DNA of 64,000 bases, from NCBI GenBank assembly GCA_964020155.1, contig OZ026550.1, positions 1,149,123 through 1,213,122 of the forward strand, written 5' to 3'. The notes beneath the pieces are model-generated. The model was not told where the DNA came from. It did no database searches and saw only the letters and a list, made by a program, of their open reading frames with translations. A program made the position numbers and the translations under genes. Shown here in pieces: positions 1 through 12,780 of the stretch. Within the stretch, counting starts at the first letter, position 1. Every line of letters begins with the position of its first letter. This DNA comes from Chondrilla cf. caribensis. Lineage: Eukaryota; Porifera; Demospongiae; Chondrillida; Chondrillidae.

Positions 1-48
1 TGTGTGCGCGCGCATTAGTACATGCTTTCACCTGCTCACCCCCTTCAG

Positions 49-881
49 GTGAAATGGCCATGCACAAGTTGGTCAGTCGACTCCCCTATGGTTCCAGACA
101 CCACAACATGACGGACCAAACTACAGTTTCTATTGTGTGTGCTCTCATTGAGTTGGTGGCTGAAAGCCCTGAGAATATCAGGTACGAATGTATGTGCGTA
201 CTTACGTATGTATGTGTGTATGTGTGTAGTGTGTGTATATACTGTACAGTACTGTACAGTACAGTATATACACAGTACTTCAACAGGACACCATTCTGTG
301 TCCTGGTGTAGTACTATAGTATGTTGGATGTTCTCTGAATTGAGGAAACCTCTATAATAAGGACACATATTGAGGTCCCAAAGTGTCCTCAATAGAGAGG
401 TCCTGCTGTATCAGCACACTATTACTTTTGATTCACCTATCAATTGCCCATGGGGCAGAATATGTATGTAGTGTATATACGTACGTACGCATTTGCATAT
501 GTACTGTACATATGTATGGATATAATATTATTTATGTACATACGTAAGTAATATGACGAATGAAGAGTAGACTACCTCTCTACAGAGGACAAATTAGCTG
601 GTCTGAATGTATGCATGGATATCTTGTAATGAATGGACAACCTCTCTACAGAGGACAAATTAACTGGTCCAATGCATATCTTGTAATGAGGTTCATCTGT
701 AAGTACATACTTGGAATCTCCTTTTTACTGTAGATTCTTCAGACAGGCTGGAGGGGTTGTGTTGGCCTCCAGGTTGGCGCGGTCCACTCAACACCATACT
801 AGGATTGTATTTGCTGCTAACAAGGTACAGGCCAGCACAAATGTGTGCTTACACGTGTACAAGCACACACATGAACACATG

Positions 882-961
<80 letters not shown>

Positions 962-2527
962 ATACAGAACTTACTACTTGCACATATGTACATACATACA
1001 CAGCCTATCCTTACCATGTATGTAATGTATGCATCTGTTTGGTTGTCTGTATTCTAGCTGTGTGCGCTGATATGTGAGGATCGCGACGGTAAGCAGATAC
1101 TGAAGAAAGAGAATTGGGATATCTCTCACTACAACAAAATGTTGAAGGAATCTGGAGGGCACTACGACTTCGAACCTCGTAGCACGGCGAAGGAGTTCAA
1201 GGGAAATAGAAAAGGAAGCAAGCGAAGCAAGAAAGAGCAGCAACCACACCACAAGAAGACCTCATCCTCATCTAAAACTAAGGATAAGGTAAGATCCGAT
1301 GACAATGTTATCTGCCAATCTACGCATGTACTATGTTACGTACGTATTTGGTTGTTGTTTTGTGTTTGTGTACGTGATGGGGTTTTGTGCATATGCCTAC
1401 ATATGTATGTATGTATATGTATATATTTATGTATGTAATTCTGCCTATTGTGATAAATTTAACCATAATACATACGTACGTACGTAGGTATGTATGTATG
1501 TATATGTATATGTTTATGTATGTAATTCTGCCTCTAATAAACGTTGAGCCACAATGCGTACATAGGTACATATGTGCACTTGGGATTACTGCATGTGGTC
1601 CAGTAGTGGTGTTATATGCAGGTTGTACTATAGATACTCTCAGGACCACCTGAGCCAGTAGTGGTGTTATATGCAGGTTGTACTATAGGTACTCTCAGGA
1701 CCACCTGAGCCAGTAGTGGTGTTATATGCAGGTTGTACTATAGGTACTCTTATGACCACCTGACCCAATAGTGGTGTTATATGCAGGTTGTACTATAGGT
1801 ACTCTCATTACCACCTGACCCAGTTATGCTGTTATAAACGTGTATGAAATTTTCCCTTCAGTCAAACAAGAAGAAGCAGAAGTCCTCTACCCCTTCGTCA
1901 GGAAAGAGATCCAGGAAAGACGAACTCCCCCCTTCCCCCACTCAGATGGGACCACCGCCTGATTCAAACCCGATGTTTTATGATTCAGTGGAGCAGAAGA
2001 AAACACAGACATCAGCTCCAACCTCTCCCTTGCAATATGCTGCAATCTCCAGGGAAGAACAAGGTGAATTTGCGTGATTGTGTATGCATTCAGAACTTCT
2101 CTACTGCCTATCTACTACTGCTTTGTAGCAGCTATTTTGATCATGATGTACAGTAATGGTTATTATAACTTTAGGGGTGGTGTATGTGTGAGGATGTATA
2201 GACATCTCTGTATGTGGGGATTGTGGCCACTAGTGCTGGACATTAATCAATTACTCAATTATTTATATGACTAATTAACTTTCATGTGGACTCTGATTAT
2301 TATGAGTAGTACAAGGGAATCAATTAATTACAGGACATTACACTGTAACTTGTTTAGTAAGTACCCTGGTTAGCACACACTCCTGTTTAGTGAGTACACT
2401 TCACTCAGTCCCTAGCTCATGTACACTATGTCAACCAGTACCGATAGTAAGTACCTCTAATAAGAAGTACAGATTTGGTGTGCCTTTCAAGGTACTTACC
2501 AAACAGGTTGGACTGTATCTGTACATG

Positions 2528-2582
<55 letters not shown>

Positions 2583-2902
2583 AACTTACGTCTTTCTCTT
2601 GTGATTTCTCTCATACAACAGCCTCAGTAGTCCACTCCTCTCACAACACACACAAACCGGAGCCAGAATCCGAGCGTGGCTCCGAACCCCAGGTCTCCCC
2701 TGAAGAGGCCGTCAACCTTTATTCCGCAGTGAACATGGACAAAAAAAGAGCTGAGAGGAAGTATTGCGGACAAAGTCGGGAGTCCCGGCGACAGGCTCCA
2801 CAACAACAACAACAACATCCACAACAACAACAGCAGCATTACCATCGTCAACAACAGCTACCGGTGCACAAACCTCCACCTGCTGCAGATTCTTGGGTCT
2901 GA
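49..2902 (+). CDS. p120/delta-catenin family protein, C-terminal exons (5' end outside window)
   Basis: Five exons join in frame: 49-181, 743-824, 1058-1288, 1862-2063 and 2622-2902 (stop). All have AG acceptors and GT donors. The first three encode the last armadillo-type repeats: a TTVSI...ALIELVAESPENIR segment, then QAGGV, then a helix ending KKENWDISHY. This is the layout of the end of the arm domain in CTNND1/CTNND2/ARVCF/PKP4. A Lys/Ser-rich region follows, then Tyr motifs (MFYDSV, LQYAAI, NLYSAV), a poly-Gln stretch, and the C-terminus DSWV. DSWV is the PDZ ligand typical of delta-catenin, ARVCF and p0071, and it makes the family call firm. The family binds the juxtamembrane cadherin tail at adherens junctions and tunes Rho GTPases. 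Missing: the N-terminus and most arm repeats, upstream of the window. Which vertebrate paralogue it matches best cannot be settled here. Confidence 0.87.
283..410. mobile_element. MITE fragment, same family as 19414-19592
   Basis: This stretch in the catenin intron shares the phrases 'gacaccattctgtgtcc', 'cctctataataaggacac' and 'aatagagaggt' with the complete element at 19414-19592. The right terminus (ending ctgta) is present. The left inverted terminus is replaced by a short TACAGTACTG-rich palindromic run at about 238-270. It is a truncated non-autonomous DNA transposon. Confidence 0.6.
883..960. repeat. (CA)n microsatellite
   Basis: Uninterrupted CA dinucleotide run of about 70 bp in the catenin intron between exons 743-824 and 1058-1288. 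Poly-His/Thr and poly-Cys/Val reading frames across it are artefacts. Confidence 0.97.
1600..1826. repeat. 55-bp minisatellite, about four copies
   Basis: Tandem unit of about 55 bp beginning ccagtagtggtgttatatg and ending gaccacctgag, repeated four times with few substitutions inside the catenin intron (1289-1861). The later copies read cctgaccca instead of cctgagcca. Confidence 0.9.
2529..2578. repeat. (CA)n microsatellite
   Basis: CA run of about 50 bp, located 43 bp before the last catenin exon. It sits close to the polypyrimidine/acceptor region of that exon. Confidence 0.95.
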
Positions 2903-3480
2903 CTTCCATTTCACTGTGCCAGTCCCAGTCCCAGTTCAAAACTGTAATTACCCTGTGAAGCCATACATAGCTCATGATCCTCGGAATGTTGCCTGTCACT
3001 GATCATTTTAATAATTAGTTTATATCTCCATAATTATTCCATGTATCTTTGCTGTTGTCGATTATTACTAATAGATGAACAATTACTGTTAGTATTATTT
3101 TTTATAACAGAATTAATATAATATTACAGTGTATAAATTAATTATAGTTGAATCATAATACAGTTGTTATGCACTGCATATATGAATAATATTCGAATAG
3201 GAATTTTGTAATAATAATATAAGGAATATAATATATAAAATTATTAATGATATATACGTAATACCTGCATATAAGCTATACATAATATTATGTAATTAGG
3301 ATCTCAAGTATTCATGTAACATGCAAAATTAATGATTTATTATAATAGATCGTGTTGCAATTGTACATATATGCAAATACAGTATATATAATATGTAAAA
3401 TCCAAATTATATGAAAGTGTGAACTTTTTCTTCACTATAAAAATGATTATAAATGATAATTGTGGATAATAAATATTATA
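2903..3480 (+). other. AT-rich catenin 3' UTR/downstream region with AATAAA
   Basis: Very AT-rich DNA without open reading frames follows the catenin stop codon. An AATAAA hexamer at 3468-3473 is a candidate polyadenylation signal. The assignment rests on position and the hexamer alone. Confidence 0.4.
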
Positions 3481-4803
3481 TTAATACATTATTATATTGG
3501 CACTGTCCTATACTGTAGTTACAGCTTGACACACCCACTTCTGTACCTCTAACTAGTTCACAACTCCAGCTGAATCTGGAATGTACATCAATTGAAAGGT
3601 ACTTAGCATTATTTCATTCCCCCTTTATCGCTTCATTTTATTCCCCTTTTATCTGTTGTTCTGATGTGGATAACTACATTCAGATGTAGCTATCCACACA
3701 CACACAGTAATTGTATTGGTTACAACAGCAGTGTTTATAACAGCAGGAAAAGTGAGTAACCAAGGGTGATGTTGTAACCAATGAGAGCTTTAAAGTTGTA
3801 CTGCATAAAAATTGTTGTCGCGGTATTCCCAGTGCCATTCCAATTCGTGGAACGTGAACAAACAATTGGGAATGTGAAAATCCTCCCTGACCCGGTGACC
3901 TAATCGCTTCGTACCTTAGCGTGTGGTCTGGGGTGCGCGTATCAATCAATGAATATCATTAACCCGGAAATATGGCGTGTATCGCCTACCTTCCAAAGGC
4001 TTGAAGTCATTTCGTCCGCGCGTTGTAATCGAGGAAGGAGAGGGCGAATTCCAACGTCAGCTGTAGACATGTTCAATTGCTTTACCCTTTCACCACGGAG
4101 CTCTGAAAGAAGTTCGCTATAAGCTGAAAAATCTCTGCCGGTTAGTTTTCAAACGCGCACACACACAACCGTTTAGCTATTTAATATTGTTCCTGTAAAT
4201 TTCTTTGTGTGCGTATGAGTTGTATAGAATAGTGTTTTAGCCACAAACTCTCCCAACTCCTCACTTGAGAGCATTATTGCTGAATGTCACAACTGCTGGT
4301 ATCCGCGCACTGTAATAGCATTTGGACCTTCTCCGTTGGCTAATCGGTTACAACACGCGTAGTTCACTGCAAACTAAGAAGACCCATACGAAAGCGCTAC
4401 CGAACACCGCTCTCTTGTGTGTACCATCGTGGAACGAGGAGCGCGTTGTGGCGTTCAGTTATAGATTATACTATCCGTGGTTCTACATTACCCCATCCGT
4501 TAAGCCAAAGACCCTCAATAACGTTATTGAACGTCTACGGTTAACCCACATAATACCACAGTCCACCATTGTTTTGTTCATGTTGAATGTCACTCTCTGC
4601 TCTAGTCACTAACTCTCAACGTTAGCTGTTGCTGTAAATTCTAAGCTGTAAATTTTATGTGGGATTTGAGAAAATCTCAGGCTTTTTGCTAAAGATGGCT
4701 ACTGTCCTCTTACTGTAGATTTCCACTCGTAGAACGCTGTTGGAGATCAAGCACGCGCGAATCGACGTGGAAACCGCGTACAGTTGAGATCACGAGTCTC
4801 AGC
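3481..4803. other. Intergenic/LNX upstream region, no gene seen
   Basis: Between the catenin 3' end and the LNX start codon. From about 3830 the DNA becomes noticeably richer in CpG than the preceding sequence, as expected near a promoter. No TATA box stands out. ORFs here (for example 3680-3949 on the minus strand and 4322-4612 on the plus strand) lack recognisable motifs. The LNX promoter and 5' UTR probably lie in the last kilobase. Confidence 0.4.
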
Positions 4804-6781
4804 ATGTCAAGACTGAGTTTAACCCTTCTTCCGTCAAACTATCGTGTCTGCGAGGTGTGTGGTCAAACGCACGAAGATGGTACGAATCACGTTTTTGACT
4901 ATCCTGATGAAGTTGACGAAGACTTGCAGTGCAAATTATGCCGCCAACCTCTCGTGGACCCCTATGACACGCCCTGCTGCCACACCTTCTGCAAAATCTG
5001 TATCTCCAAGCACTTGAGACAAGAGAGTCGCTGTCCAATCGACAACAGCAGTGTTACCATGGAAACCGTCCGCCAGTCGAGTTTACTCGTACGGAAAATT
5101 TTGGATAAACTCCAGGTGGTGTGTCCGAACAACGGGTACTGCGACTTGATCATGCAACGGTCGGTGCTGGAGCAGCACTTGGGGGTGCAGTGTCCTGGTA
5201 GCTACGTGGAGTGTCCCCAGAAAGACAAGGGGTGCGAGTACAACGGGCCGCGCTTCAACCTCGAGGACCATTTGTGGACCTGTGGATATGCCTCGGACCG
5301 AAGCAGAGGTGAGTGGTATTCAGTTTTTCCCTGTGTTGACCCCCTGAGCTAATGGTGTAGTTTGTGGGCAGTTTGCACATGACCAGATCATTTCAGTTTG
5401 TACTTGTCCTAACCTAATGTTGTAGTGTGGGTAGTTTGGATGTGACCAAATCATTCTAGATTGTACTTGCCCTAAGCCAATGGTGTCTGTGTGTTGTTTC
5501 CCTGAGCTAATGGTGTAGTTTGTGGGTAGTTTGCACATGACCAGATTTTTCTAGATTGTACTTGCCCTAACCTAATGTTGTAGTGTGTGGGTATAGTCTG
5601 CATGTGATCAAATCATTCTAGATTGTACATACTTGCCCCAAGGTTATGGTGTCTGTGTGTTTTTCCCTATAAGCCAATGGTGTAGTGGGCAGGTAGTTTG
5701 TACATGACCAGATCATCCTAGATTGTACTTGCCCTAACCTAATGTTGTAGTGTGTGGGTATAGTCTGCATGTGATCAAATCATTCTAGATTGTACCTAAG
5801 GTTATGGTGTCTGTGTGTTGCTTTTCTATAAGCCCATAGTGTAGTGAGCAGGTAGTTTGTACATGACTAGATCATCCCAGATTGTACTTACCCTGAGCTA
5901 ATTAATGATGTATTGTGTGGTATTTGCATGTGACCCTATCATCCTGGATTGGCCTTGACATCACAAGCCATATTGCGATTAGTGACTTTGTTCAAGGTTG
6001 GAAACCTTTAACCTTGAAGGCTCTTTGAAGACTATTTATTGAGCCACCCACAATCAATCTAACTCAATGAACAAACTTCTGTCATAGGTACTGTATACCG
6101 GTATACAGTATCTATGCTTCTGTGCACACGAGGTTCAACATGCAAGGTATAATAGTATGTACAGAGTATAATTCGATGTTCTTTAACTTGGTTGTTGAAT
6201 TATCCTTGTGCTGGTTGCACAGAGGAAGGCCTGCATATCGCTTCCACTATTGGGGACTTTCAGTCTGGTCACCGAAAATAGGATTTGAAAGGGAAAATGG
6301 GGCAGCTTCCAATAAAATGGCTCTCAGATATAATTCTTTTTCAGTTCTTGCTAACATAATAATGAAAATATACATTATTATTGTGTTCTATGGGAAAAAT
6401 AAGGACAGAATGTTTTGCGGAGGGGCAAAGCGTTCGAAAAGGATGGTCCCTCCAACGTTGTACTGTGTAATTTCATTTTCAGCTGTTGGTGAATTGCACT
6501 ATTGTGGCTTCTCCAGGAAGCAGAATCCATGGTATACCTACCTTTTACGTAGGTTTCCCCCTAGAGTTAGGAAGTTCCCCTCTTTTTTCCTCATAATCCT
6601 TATTGCGGTCTTGAACTCATCAGACAATCTCACGTATGTACGTACGTGTGTATGAGCATTGGCAGAATACTGCGACATTGAGAATGGTGTGTAGTTTCCA
6701 TATCAGAGCAAGCCTTGTACTATCACAGGAAGAAGAGGGGTACATGCTATGAAATGTAAATGCTTCTGTTGAGCATCTTTT

Positions 6782-6822
<41 letters not shown>

Positions 6823-6853
6823 TCCTAGTGTGTGGGGGGTATAGAGTATCTAT

Positions 6854-6922
<69 letters not shown>

Positions 6923-7548
6923 AGGTACATATGTACATACTCAGGCACTTACAATTCGCACTTTGTGTTTTTATGACTGTGATTCATTTCAAATGCTTTA
7001 AAGTTTGCATATCTACAAATTAGCGGATGCAAATATCGAACCCACCTGTACACCCAATGTGCACACATTCCGTTCCATTCAGCAAAAACTGACAAGAATG
7101 GGTGTAACGTGTGAGATTAATCATTACCTCTGTGTTGTGTGTTCATTCAAGTACATGTGCACACATATACCTGCGTTTGTAGTTGTTACAACCCAGTGCA
7201 TCGTACCATGTGCTCGGTGTGTGATCTGTGTGTGTGAGTTGTTGGAATGCATTGTCCTCACCAGCTACAATTCCCTGTGGGGATGCCATGTACAGCTGGA
7301 ATGAGGTGTGTTCACCAAAACATCTCATGCTATTTGGATACTGGTATTCCAACAGGAAGTACCTATACTAACATGGATAACTGCTTAACATTCCTGTTCC
7401 TAAACCTTAGCTTGTAAGTGGCTTTTTCTGTTTTATGTACGTATGTATGTTGTAAGTGGTTATGTATGAAGTAGTATTAGTATGTGTTTGTGTGTTGGCC
7501 AGTACACACACACACACACGAACACACACACACACACACATGCACACG

Positions 7549-7614
<66 letters not shown>

Positions 7615-7617
7615 ACG

Positions 7618-7667
<50 letters not shown>

Positions 7668-10600
7668 ATGAACATACCTTATGCAGTGGACAGCTGTCAG
7701 ACAGGACTGTGTGGTGTTGCTACATTCCTACTACCATACTGGACAGCCCCATTCATGGTTTCCATGGCTACCCACAGCTGATAAGCTCATTTCCCATGCC
7801 TGTCAGCTGCATCCAATTGTTTGGGTTGTCTTGAAGGCTGGTCCCTTACACCTGGCAGGTACATGTTTGTGGTGCCATGGTTACTTCTATCTGTACTCTA
7901 ATTGGGTGAGTACAGTAAACAACTGTTCACACCTGTCTTTGATGACACAACCACCAGGTGTATCTGACCTTGAAGCCCTCCCCAGCAGACCAGAAGTTGT
8001 TTGTGTGTGTAAAGTGTTCTGCACTGGAGAAGGTTGCCATTATTGTTGTTGATGATGATGATGATGATGATGATTATTGTGATGATGATGATGATGATGA
8101 TGATATTGGTGATGGAGATTATGATGATGATAATGATGACAATTTTGATGATGATGATGTTGAAGATATTGATGATGATGGCAATTATGATGACGTTGGT
8201 GATTATGATGATGAGGATATTGATGATAATGGTGATTATAATGATGTTTATGATGATAATGATGATGATGATATTGATGATGATGATGATGTTTATAATA
8301 ATGATCTTGATGGTGATGATAATCATTATGAGGCAGTATAGTGATGGTGTACCTTGAGGTACTCTCCATGTTGGTGTAGATGGATGTGGGTGTTTGTGTG
8401 TGCTTCATTGTGGGAGGGTGTAGTTGTTTGCCTGGGTACCCACCATAAATGGTTGTGTCCACTTGTGTGTCTATCTGTATGGCCTCTTGTGCACTTGGAC
8501 TGTAAACATATTGTTGTATTATACACGTGTTTACATTCTAATGATATTCATTGGGGTACCTGACACAAGTACACCTGTATGGCTATATACTAATGATATT
8601 CATTGGTAAGGGACACCTTACACAACTATTATTATGTGCACACCTGTATGGTGCTACTTTCACCTATGAATAACATTATTTGGACTGATTATATCAAACC
8701 ACAAGTATTTCATCCTGCTGATTGGGCCTGAGCTAGTACTGGCATGTTATATACCAAGAGGACAAAAAGTACATGGACAAGCTTGGAATTAGTTCTTTCT
8801 TTCTCAGGAACCTCTAAAGAGTTAGAAGTGTTGTGGAGAGCTACCTAGCCTTTGGAGGTCCCCATTTTTAAAATGGCTCACAATATTAAAGTGATTACTT
8901 GTTAATCTGCCCCAATATGTTATTAACAAACATGGTGGATTAACAAGTTCGGCGGATTAACTGGATGTTCATTGGTACTGAGAAATTGTGGCGGATTAAA
9001 AAGTTTGGTGGATAAAGTAGTAACAGATTAACGAGAATTCACTGTGTCACAAGGACCGGTGACGTGATGCAACCCTCCTTATTGGGACCGATTATTTGAC
9101 ACATTTTACATGGAATAAATTTATTTTCAATATGCACTGGATAATAGGAGTTACAATATATAGGTACAATATTAATTGTTACTTGATTGTTTAATATTAT
9201 AATATCATGCAGTAAACTGTAAATCAGACAAGTGGGTTAATATGTGAGATAAATGGGATCTCATGTGTGACCAATTTCATTTTTACTGTGTCACTTTCAG
9301 TTGTGTCACATCTTGTCATAGTTATGTATTTAGGAGGGAGTGTGGGTGTTGTCTAAAGGCTGTTTGACAGTATGTCGTAAATTGTGAACAGGTGTACTAC
9401 ACAGCTGCATGTTGGTGTGCTATATGTATCACTGTGTCAGGTCCCACAGTATGTACATATGGTCTATCACGTGTCAGGTCCCACTGTATGTACACCACAG
9501 GGGGGTTATAACGGACCCGGCGTTGTTGGAGATTTTAGGCGATAAATGATTGGAATGTTGAATACTTATCACCTACGTCACCACTCGCGGCGAAATGATT
9601 GCGCAATGATTTCGTTCAGGCGACAAACTCACGATAGAAGACCTACTTTATGCAACTGCAGTAATGCTGAGATGCAATCAGCAAACGATCGAACATTATC
9701 ACCAATTGTATTAGATGAAAATAAGCACATACGCTGAAATGAACGACTAAATTGGGCAAGGAAGCGTATAAAACATCGATAATCGAAACAAAATCGTAAT
9801 TATCGCAAAGGTTAACCATTGAATTATCTTGAGAAATGGCAAGCACAATTCATTACAGTACAAAATCAAAGACATACCTTTAGAGATCCTCAAAGTTTAC
9901 TTGGATCGCGAACGATCTTCAGGAATCTTGTAATATACGAAACGACGGCTAGTCCTCCATAATACGTTGCGTAATAACTATAGCAACGTCACATTAAATG
10001 GCGGACGGGCGGTCGTTTCTCAAAAACGGTGTTAGCCGCATCAGTAGATGGACCTTTTCGAGTATTATTATATCTTATAACGATAAAGAACAATGTTGTC
10101 TACATTCTGACCGTGAGGGAAGATGTTATAACCAGGTATGTTAAAGTTATGCGAAGATTACACCTATTTCCTCTGCGTTTTATACGTATTTTAGTACATT
10201 TTCAATTATAACTCTAGTGTTAGAGATTATAACATCTTCCCTCACCGCAGATCTTTAGATAATAATATACTCTTTCATTTGATACCAATTTGAAGTTCAT
10301 CCAAGGCCATCTACTGATGCGGAAAAAGCGTTTTTTACCCGAAAGTACAATTTACTTGTGACGTGTTTAGAGCTTCTTGATACATGCTGTTCAATCGATT
10401 TTTTACTCAGACTTTAAAATGAGATCGAAATTATTGGTACATATTAAAAAAATGATTTAATATTATTCCTCCGGTCTATAAATGCGGTATGTTTTCGGGG
10501 TTGATAAGCGTCGGCCATTTTATTGCTATTTTCCGGGTCCGTTATAATGACCCTGTGACATGGTCTTCATTATTTTTCCTTCGTGTTGTCAAACTCTGCC

Positions 10601-12049
10601 TAGACGGAACTCCCCTTCCTATTGTCGAGGAACAGGTGACACTCATTGAGATCCCGAAGGGGACGTGTGACCTGGGTCTGAAGTTGAAGTCACCAGGAAA
10701 TGGTGCAGCTAAGGTTAGGTGGCTGTGTGTGTGGGGGGGGGGTTGTGTGTGGTGTGTGCGTGTGTGTGTGCAGGTGTGGTGTGTGCATGTATGTGGAGTG
10801 TGCATGTGTGTGGTGTGTGCATGCGTGTGTGTGCATGCACGTGTGAACAAGAAATCCTTTACGTTTCATCCTCCGTATGTTATAGTTTTAAACATGATAT
10901 TACACACATTATTTACTTACACTGTATGTATCATGTATTACAGTATGCATTATATATACACCTATTGTACAGAGCTGACATACTGTTGTATGTAATACAC
11001 ATAGTTGTTTCTATCTGTAGAATGGAGTACTTGTAGAGGAGATATTTCCTGGTGGTAATGCTGCTAAAGATGGCCGCCTCAGACCTGGCGACATCATTAT
11101 GAAGGTTTGTGCTGTACTGTAATGAAATGAAGACTGTGTTTATTCCTGTGTTACAATCGTCTACTACTTGTTTGTGTTGTGTACTGTTTGTTTATTTGGT
11201 TTTCCTGCTAGTACATATTGTTTACAGTTACATACTGGTATTCAGATATAATGTACTTTTTATATTAGTCTGCATGTTGTTCTATAGTGTACATTTGTTT
11301 AATTGTTGTTCCTGTTGATCGCTTATTGTTCCTTATGTTCGCTTGTTCCTCTTGTTTTCTTGTTTATGTTGTTTACTCATTGGTCCTCTTGATTACTTAT
11401 TGTTCCTCTTGTTTACTTGTTGTTCCTCTAATTTACTTATTGTTCATGTTGTTTACTTGTTGTTCCTTTTCTGTAGGTAAACGATACCGAGGTATCAGCC
11501 AAGTCCCTAGCTCGAGCTGCTCTCGCACTCGGTTCCCCTGTTCCCGTTGTTCGCTTGACTGTATTCAGACCTGCAGGAGCTGACAACGACTGTAAGTTGT
11601 TTTTGTTTTTGTTGTCATTGTTATCACTGGTATTGTTTGTGTTGTTGTTGTTTTTTACCGGTGTGTTTTCATTATTGTTTTGTTTTCGAGTAATAATTGC
11701 AAGCATGTATTGTGGAACCTCAGTAATCCGACACTCTTTGAGAAACAAATGCACGTCAGATTACAGAGATGTTGGATTATAGAGGGCTTCATGGTATAGC
11801 TAGCAATGATAGTGGTGTATATTGGTTGCCATGGTAATTGTACAATGTCTCCTTGCACCTTTTAGATGTGGAGATAGAAGTAATTGAGATCAAAAGATCT
11901 TTAGGACAAACTCTTGGATTGAGAATAATGGCTAGAAAGTGTGTGTGTGTTTGTGTGTGTGTTTTTGGTGTGTGTGTGTATGTTTGTTGTTGGTGTGTGT
12001 GTTTGTTGTTGGTGCGCGCGTGTGTGTGTGTGTGTGTTTGTTGTTGTTG

Positions 12050-12092
<43 letters not shown>

Positions 12093-12551
12093 CATATGTA
12101 CACAGGTACAAATATGCATATTTGTGTATCACACATGTTTCTTACAACACAAATGGCTACATGTGTACAGAATACACATGCTCATGTAGATAGCATGTCT
12201 CACACTTTACATACCTCCCAACCTACAGACACCAAGAGGGCGTGTTTGTCCTGGGTGTCCAGGCGGGGAGTCCAGCCGAGCAATCCCACCGGCTCTGCAA
12301 GGGCGACCGGATCCTTGAGATCAATGGCGTTGATACCAAGTGGGCCACTGTGGATGTGGTGGCTCAACTCTTGCTGGAGGCAAATGAGAATGTGAGGCTG
12401 GTGGTAGGAAGGATGCAAGGGTCTGTCACTTCCAGGTCCGAGTTGTGTAGCGGTGAGTTTGGAATGGGGATCTCTATCTCTGTTTGTGTGAATGAGTTTG
12501 CGTATTTGTGTTGTCAGTTCTTGTCTGGGGTTCTACTCAAGTGTGGCAGTA

Positions 12552-12591
<40 letters not shown>

Positions 12592-12629
12592 TGTGTGTGT
12601 GTATTAGTGCGTGTGCATTAGTGCGTGTG

Positions 12630-12690
<61 letters not shown>

Positions 12691-12729
12691 TAGTGCGTGT
12701 GCATGTGTGTGTGTGTATTAGTGCGTGTG

Positions 12730-12780
<51 letters not shown>

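Larger units (their letters stand above)
5309..10603. other. LNX intron 1, 5.3 kb, repeat-filled
   Basis: Spans the donor at 5309 to the acceptor at 10602-10603. It holds the 5343-5945 tandem array, TG and CA tracts, the GAT-rich tract, a duplicated 'ctaatgatattcattgg' motif (about 8538 and 8591), a MITE-like stretch with repeated 'ggattaac' (8900-9045), and the foldback at 10036-10322. The longest non-repetitive ORF is 6122-6655 (plus strand, 177 codons). It has no recognisable domain or flanking splice logic and I do not call it. Confidence 0.75.

Noticed and set aside
3680..3949. Minus-strand ORF upstream of LNX
   Set aside because: Short, Cys-rich by chance from a CA/GT stretch, with no motif and no conserved partner in the window.
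6122..6655. 177-codon plus-strand ORF in LNX intron 1
   Set aside because: Longest unique ORF in the intron, but it has no recognisable motif or splice logic and only low-complexity flanks. Kept only as an unsupported ORF.
7407..7834. Overlapping poly-Cys/Val and poly-His/Thr reading frames (also at 817-1025, 11900-12800, 30340-30951, 36623-37314, 44365-44944 and 50645-51190)
   Set aside because: They are translations of (CA/TG)n microsatellites, open in several frames on both strands, with no splice or start context.
7958..8341. Asp-rich ORF as an LNX exon
   Set aside because: No acceptor or donor in phase with the neighbouring exons. The LNX frame already closes correctly from 5308 to 10604 without it, and the tract is open on both strands as expected of a GAT repeat.
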